This document shows positions 6,783 to 8,425 of a stretch of DNA of 8,425 nt, piece after piece; position 1 is the stretch's first letter, and each line of letters begins with the position of its first letter. The notes beneath the pieces were generated by a model. That model saw nothing but the letters and a program-made list of their open reading frames with translations. It had not been told where the DNA came from and searched no databases. Location of the stretch: positions 1 through 8,425 of the forward strand of contig DAOVYP010000073.1 of NCBI GenBank assembly GCA_030635565.1, read 5' to 3'. The translations under genes were made by a program, and so were the position numbers. Source of the stretch: Spirochaeta sp. GTDB lineage: Bacteria > Spirochaetota > Spirochaetia > DSM-2461.

Positions 6783-6809
6783 TCGGTAAGGCGGTATTGT
6801 TGAAATTCC

Positions 6810-6838
6810 TTGACGCCGGATTTTCCGCCTCATAGAAT
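6810..6838 (+). promoter_or_regulatory. Predicted sigma70-type promoter for the epimerase/DHDPS-like genes
   Basis: TTGACG (6810-6815, 5 of 6 consensus) and TAGAAT (6833-6838, 5 of 6) are separated by exactly 17 bp. Transcription should start near 6845, leaving a leader of about 45 nt that contains the ribosome-binding site GGAAAGGG. This is the best promoter match in the window. The rest of the 165-bp gap (6724-6888) contains the short inverted repeat but no further gene; I found no convincing leftward promoter in it. Confidence 0.65.
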
Positions 6839-6888
6839 ATTATCCAACTATTTTTTTGTTTTGCCGATCCTGCCGGAAAGGGTTTCCC

Positions 6889-7926
6889 ATGAGTTTGCTA
6901 CCGGAAACAATCGATTCAGAAGAGATGCTCGATGATGTTATCAGTGAACCGTCGGAAGAACTGACGGGTCTCTGTGCAGGTTGGAAAGGCATGACCGCTA
7001 TTCTCGGAATCGGAGGAAAAATGGGCCTGCATATGGGAATGATGCTGGCAAAGGCCGGGGAGCGTTCCGGGTCCTCAAGCGATATCACCGGTATTTCAAG
7101 ATTCTCGGATCCAGCGGCCCGGGAAAAGATCGAGACGAGGGGTGTTCGAACCATCTCTGCTGATCTTATGGATCCGGATGCCGTGGCAGGTCTGCCCGAC
7201 GCGGATCGAATCGTATATATGGTCGGCAGAAAATTCGGTACCGATGGATCCGAATGGCTCACCTGGGCCGTGAATACCCTGATACCTGAGGCGGTATGCA
7301 GACGATATGCCGGCACTCCGATTGTGGCCTATTCCACCGGTGCGGTGTACGACCGGGTTCCGGTGAACAGCGGCGGGGCAAAGGAATCGTCGCCCCTTAC
7401 ACCATTGGGTGAATACGCGAACTCCGCAGTGGGCCGGGAGAGAATCTTCGACTACATGAGCGAAAAAACCGGGACGCCGGTCTGCCTGGTCAGGCTCTTC
7501 TATTCTATCGATTTACGTTACGGAGTGCTTCGGGACATCGGGGACAAGGTGGCGGCCGACGAGCCGATCGACTTGAATATGGGATATGTGAACGTCATCT
7601 GGCAGGGTGACGCCATCAACCAGTCCCTCCTTGCTTTTCCACATTGCAGTGTGCCTCCCAGGCCTTTGAATATCACCGGTCCGGAAATTGTTTCGATTCA
7701 ATATGTCGCTGAGAAGTTCGGCGAGATGCTTGGGCGAAAGCCGAGATTCACGGGAGAACCGGCAAACGATGCTCTTCTGGGAGATTCCGGAGCGGCGGTG
7801 GAGCTGTTCGGTCCTCCCGAAGTATCACTGGACCGGATGATAATCTGGATCGCCGAGTGGATCAGAGCCGGTGGAAGAAGTCTGAACAAACCGGCTCATT
7901 ACGAGGTTCGTAACGGCAAATACTGA
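6889..7926 (+). CDS. NAD(P)-binding epimerase/dehydratase-like protein (extended SDR, altered active site)
   Basis: Cytoplasmic Rossmann-fold protein of 345 residues, related to NAD-dependent sugar epimerases/dehydratases. An acidic extension of about 35 residues precedes the first beta strand. The dinucleotide loop is GIGGKMG (40-46, GxGGxxG), followed by ADLMD near 91-95 and VAYSTGAVYD (146-155), which carries the expected Ser/Thr position. The active-site segment is PLGEYANSAVGRERIF (172-187): Y176 is present but the YxxxK lysine is A180. The C-terminal half has RLFYSIDLRYG, the NITGPE segment typical of sugar epimerases, and a final IAEWI helix. ATG 6889 is chosen because GGAAAGGG lies 6 bases upstream; a TTG at 6856 lacks such support. 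The next gene, a DHDPS/NAL-family protein, starts 25 bp later, suggesting an operon in sugar or sugar-acid metabolism. The substrate is unknown. Confidence 0.85.
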   Translation: MSLLPETIDSEEMLDDVISEPSEELTGLCAGWKGMTAILGIGGKMGLHMGMMLAKAGERSGSSSDITGISRFSDPAAREKIETRGVRTISADLMDPDAVAGLPDADRIVYMVGRKFGTDGSEWLTWAVNTLIPEAVCRRYAGTPIVAYSTGAVYDRVPVNSGGAKESSPLTPLGEYANSAVGRERIFDYMSEKTGTPVCLVRLFYSIDLRYGVLRDIGDKVAADEPIDLNMGYVNVIWQGDAINQSLLAFPHCSVPPRPLNITGPEIVSIQYVAEKFGEMLGRKPRFTGEPANDALLGDSGAAVELFGPPEVSLDRMIIWIAEWIRAGGRSLNKPAHYEVRNGKY

Positions 7927-7951
7927 AATGAATTATATAAAGGACTCAGCC

Positions 7952-8425
7952 ATGAAAATTTCCGATATTCCGAAGAACGTTCTTGAACTGTTTCAGGACG
8001 GCTGTGTCATTCCCGCTCTGCCGCTGGCTCTGCACTCCGATGGAAGTTTCGATGAAGTGAGCCAGAGGGCCATCCTTCGGTATTACATTGATGCCGGTGC
8101 CGGTGGAGTGGCTGTCGGAGTTCATTCCACCCAGTTTGCCATCCGGGATATTCCCGGTTTCTTTGAGAAAATCCTGAGCTTCGCATCAGTTGTGATGGAT
8201 GAATGGTCGGAACGTCGCAGCCGTCCGATCGTCAAAATCGCCGGAATCTGCGGTAAAACAGGCCAGGCGCTTGAAGAGGCGGGTCTTGCCGTCGAGCGGG
8301 GATTCCATGCGGGTCTGGTCAGTCTGACGGCCCTTGCCGGGAAGCCGGAGTCGGAACTGCTGGAACACATCCGAAATGCTGCGGGAGTCATCCCTGTCAT
8401 CGGATTTTATCTTCAGCCGGCTGTA
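7952..8425 (+). CDS. Dihydrodipicolinate synthase/N-acetylneuraminate lyase-family protein (3' end outside the window)
   Basis: The frame is open from ATG 7952 to the window end, giving the first 158 residues of a protein usually about 300 long. The N-terminal part of a DapA-type TIM barrel is recognisable: VIPALPLALHSDGSFDE (19-35), YYIDAGAGGVAVGVHSTQF (44-62), IVKIAGICGKTGQALEEA (93-110) and VIPVIGFYLQP (146-156), where Y153 occupies the position of the catalytic tyrosine. The Schiff-base lysine lies beyond the window. True DapA has GTTGE where this protein has GVHSTQ, so it is more likely an aldolase/lyase acting on a keto-acid sugar than the lysine-pathway enzyme. AAAGGA lies 7 bases upstream of the start; an in-frame ATG at 7928 has no ribosome-binding site. 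Probably co-transcribed with the epimerase-like gene. Confidence 0.88.
   Translation, partial: MKISDIPKNVLELFQDGCVIPALPLALHSDGSFDEVSQRAILRYYIDAGAGGVAVGVHSTQFAIRDIPGFFEKILSFASVVMDEWSERRSRPIVKIAGICGKTGQALEEAGLAVERGFHAGLVSLTALAGKPESELLEHIRNAAGVIPVIGFYLQPAV

Noticed and set aside
7928..7951. Earlier in-frame ATG for the DHDPS-like gene
   Set aside because: No ribosome-binding site precedes it, while AAAGGA is well placed before ATG 7952.

Overview
The window reads as ordinary bacterial chromosome at moderate-to-high GC, with eight protein genes packed head to tail and no rRNA, tRNA, transposase, phage gene or CRISPR array. A free-living spirochaete (Spirochaetota) is my best guess. The main clue is a secreted protein with an NADase-type glycan-binding domain, a family I associate with spirochaetes, together with the general protein style. 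This is inference; no marker gene is present.

Layout. (1) Bases 22-696, plus strand: a PlsC-type lysophospholipid acyltransferase, convergent with lon and only 25 bp from it. (2) Bases 722-6723, minus strand: a run of five genes transcribed right to left. They are a secreted glycan-binding-domain protein, an EamA/DMT-family transporter, a full-length Ada (methylphosphotriester sensor, AraC-type HTH and O6-methylguanine methyltransferase), a MarR-family regulator, and the LonA protease. The transporter overlaps ada by 11 bp and ada overlaps marR by 17 bp, so these three look translationally coupled. (3) Bases 6724-6888: a divergent intergenic region with a strong sigma70-like promoter pointing right. 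(4) Bases 6889-8425, plus strand: a Rossmann-fold epimerase/dehydratase-like protein, then a dihydrodipicolinate synthase/N-acetylneuraminate lyase-family protein cut by the window end.

How they may work together. Just upstream of the transporter gene, on the coding strand, lies AATTACTTCGCAAGATT. It contains AAT-N6-GCAA, the A-box/B-box arrangement of an Escherichia coli Ada-binding site, about 33 bp upstream of a -10-like TATCAT. This suggests an alkylation-inducible operon (transporter-ada-marR) in which a membrane exporter and a MarR regulator belong to the adaptive response. Downstream, lon has its own promoter (TGGACC-17 bp-TATATT). A perfect 7-bp-arm inverted repeat (TATTTCG-ATTAC-CGAAATA) covers its -10 and start point, a natural candidate operator for the adjacent MarR protein. 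If both sites are real, alkylation damage would feed through Ada and MarR to Lon. This chain is a hypothesis built from sequence alone.

The rightward pair looks like carbohydrate or sugar-acid metabolism, but the epimerase-like protein lacks the lysine of the usual YxxxK motif, so its chemistry is uncertain.
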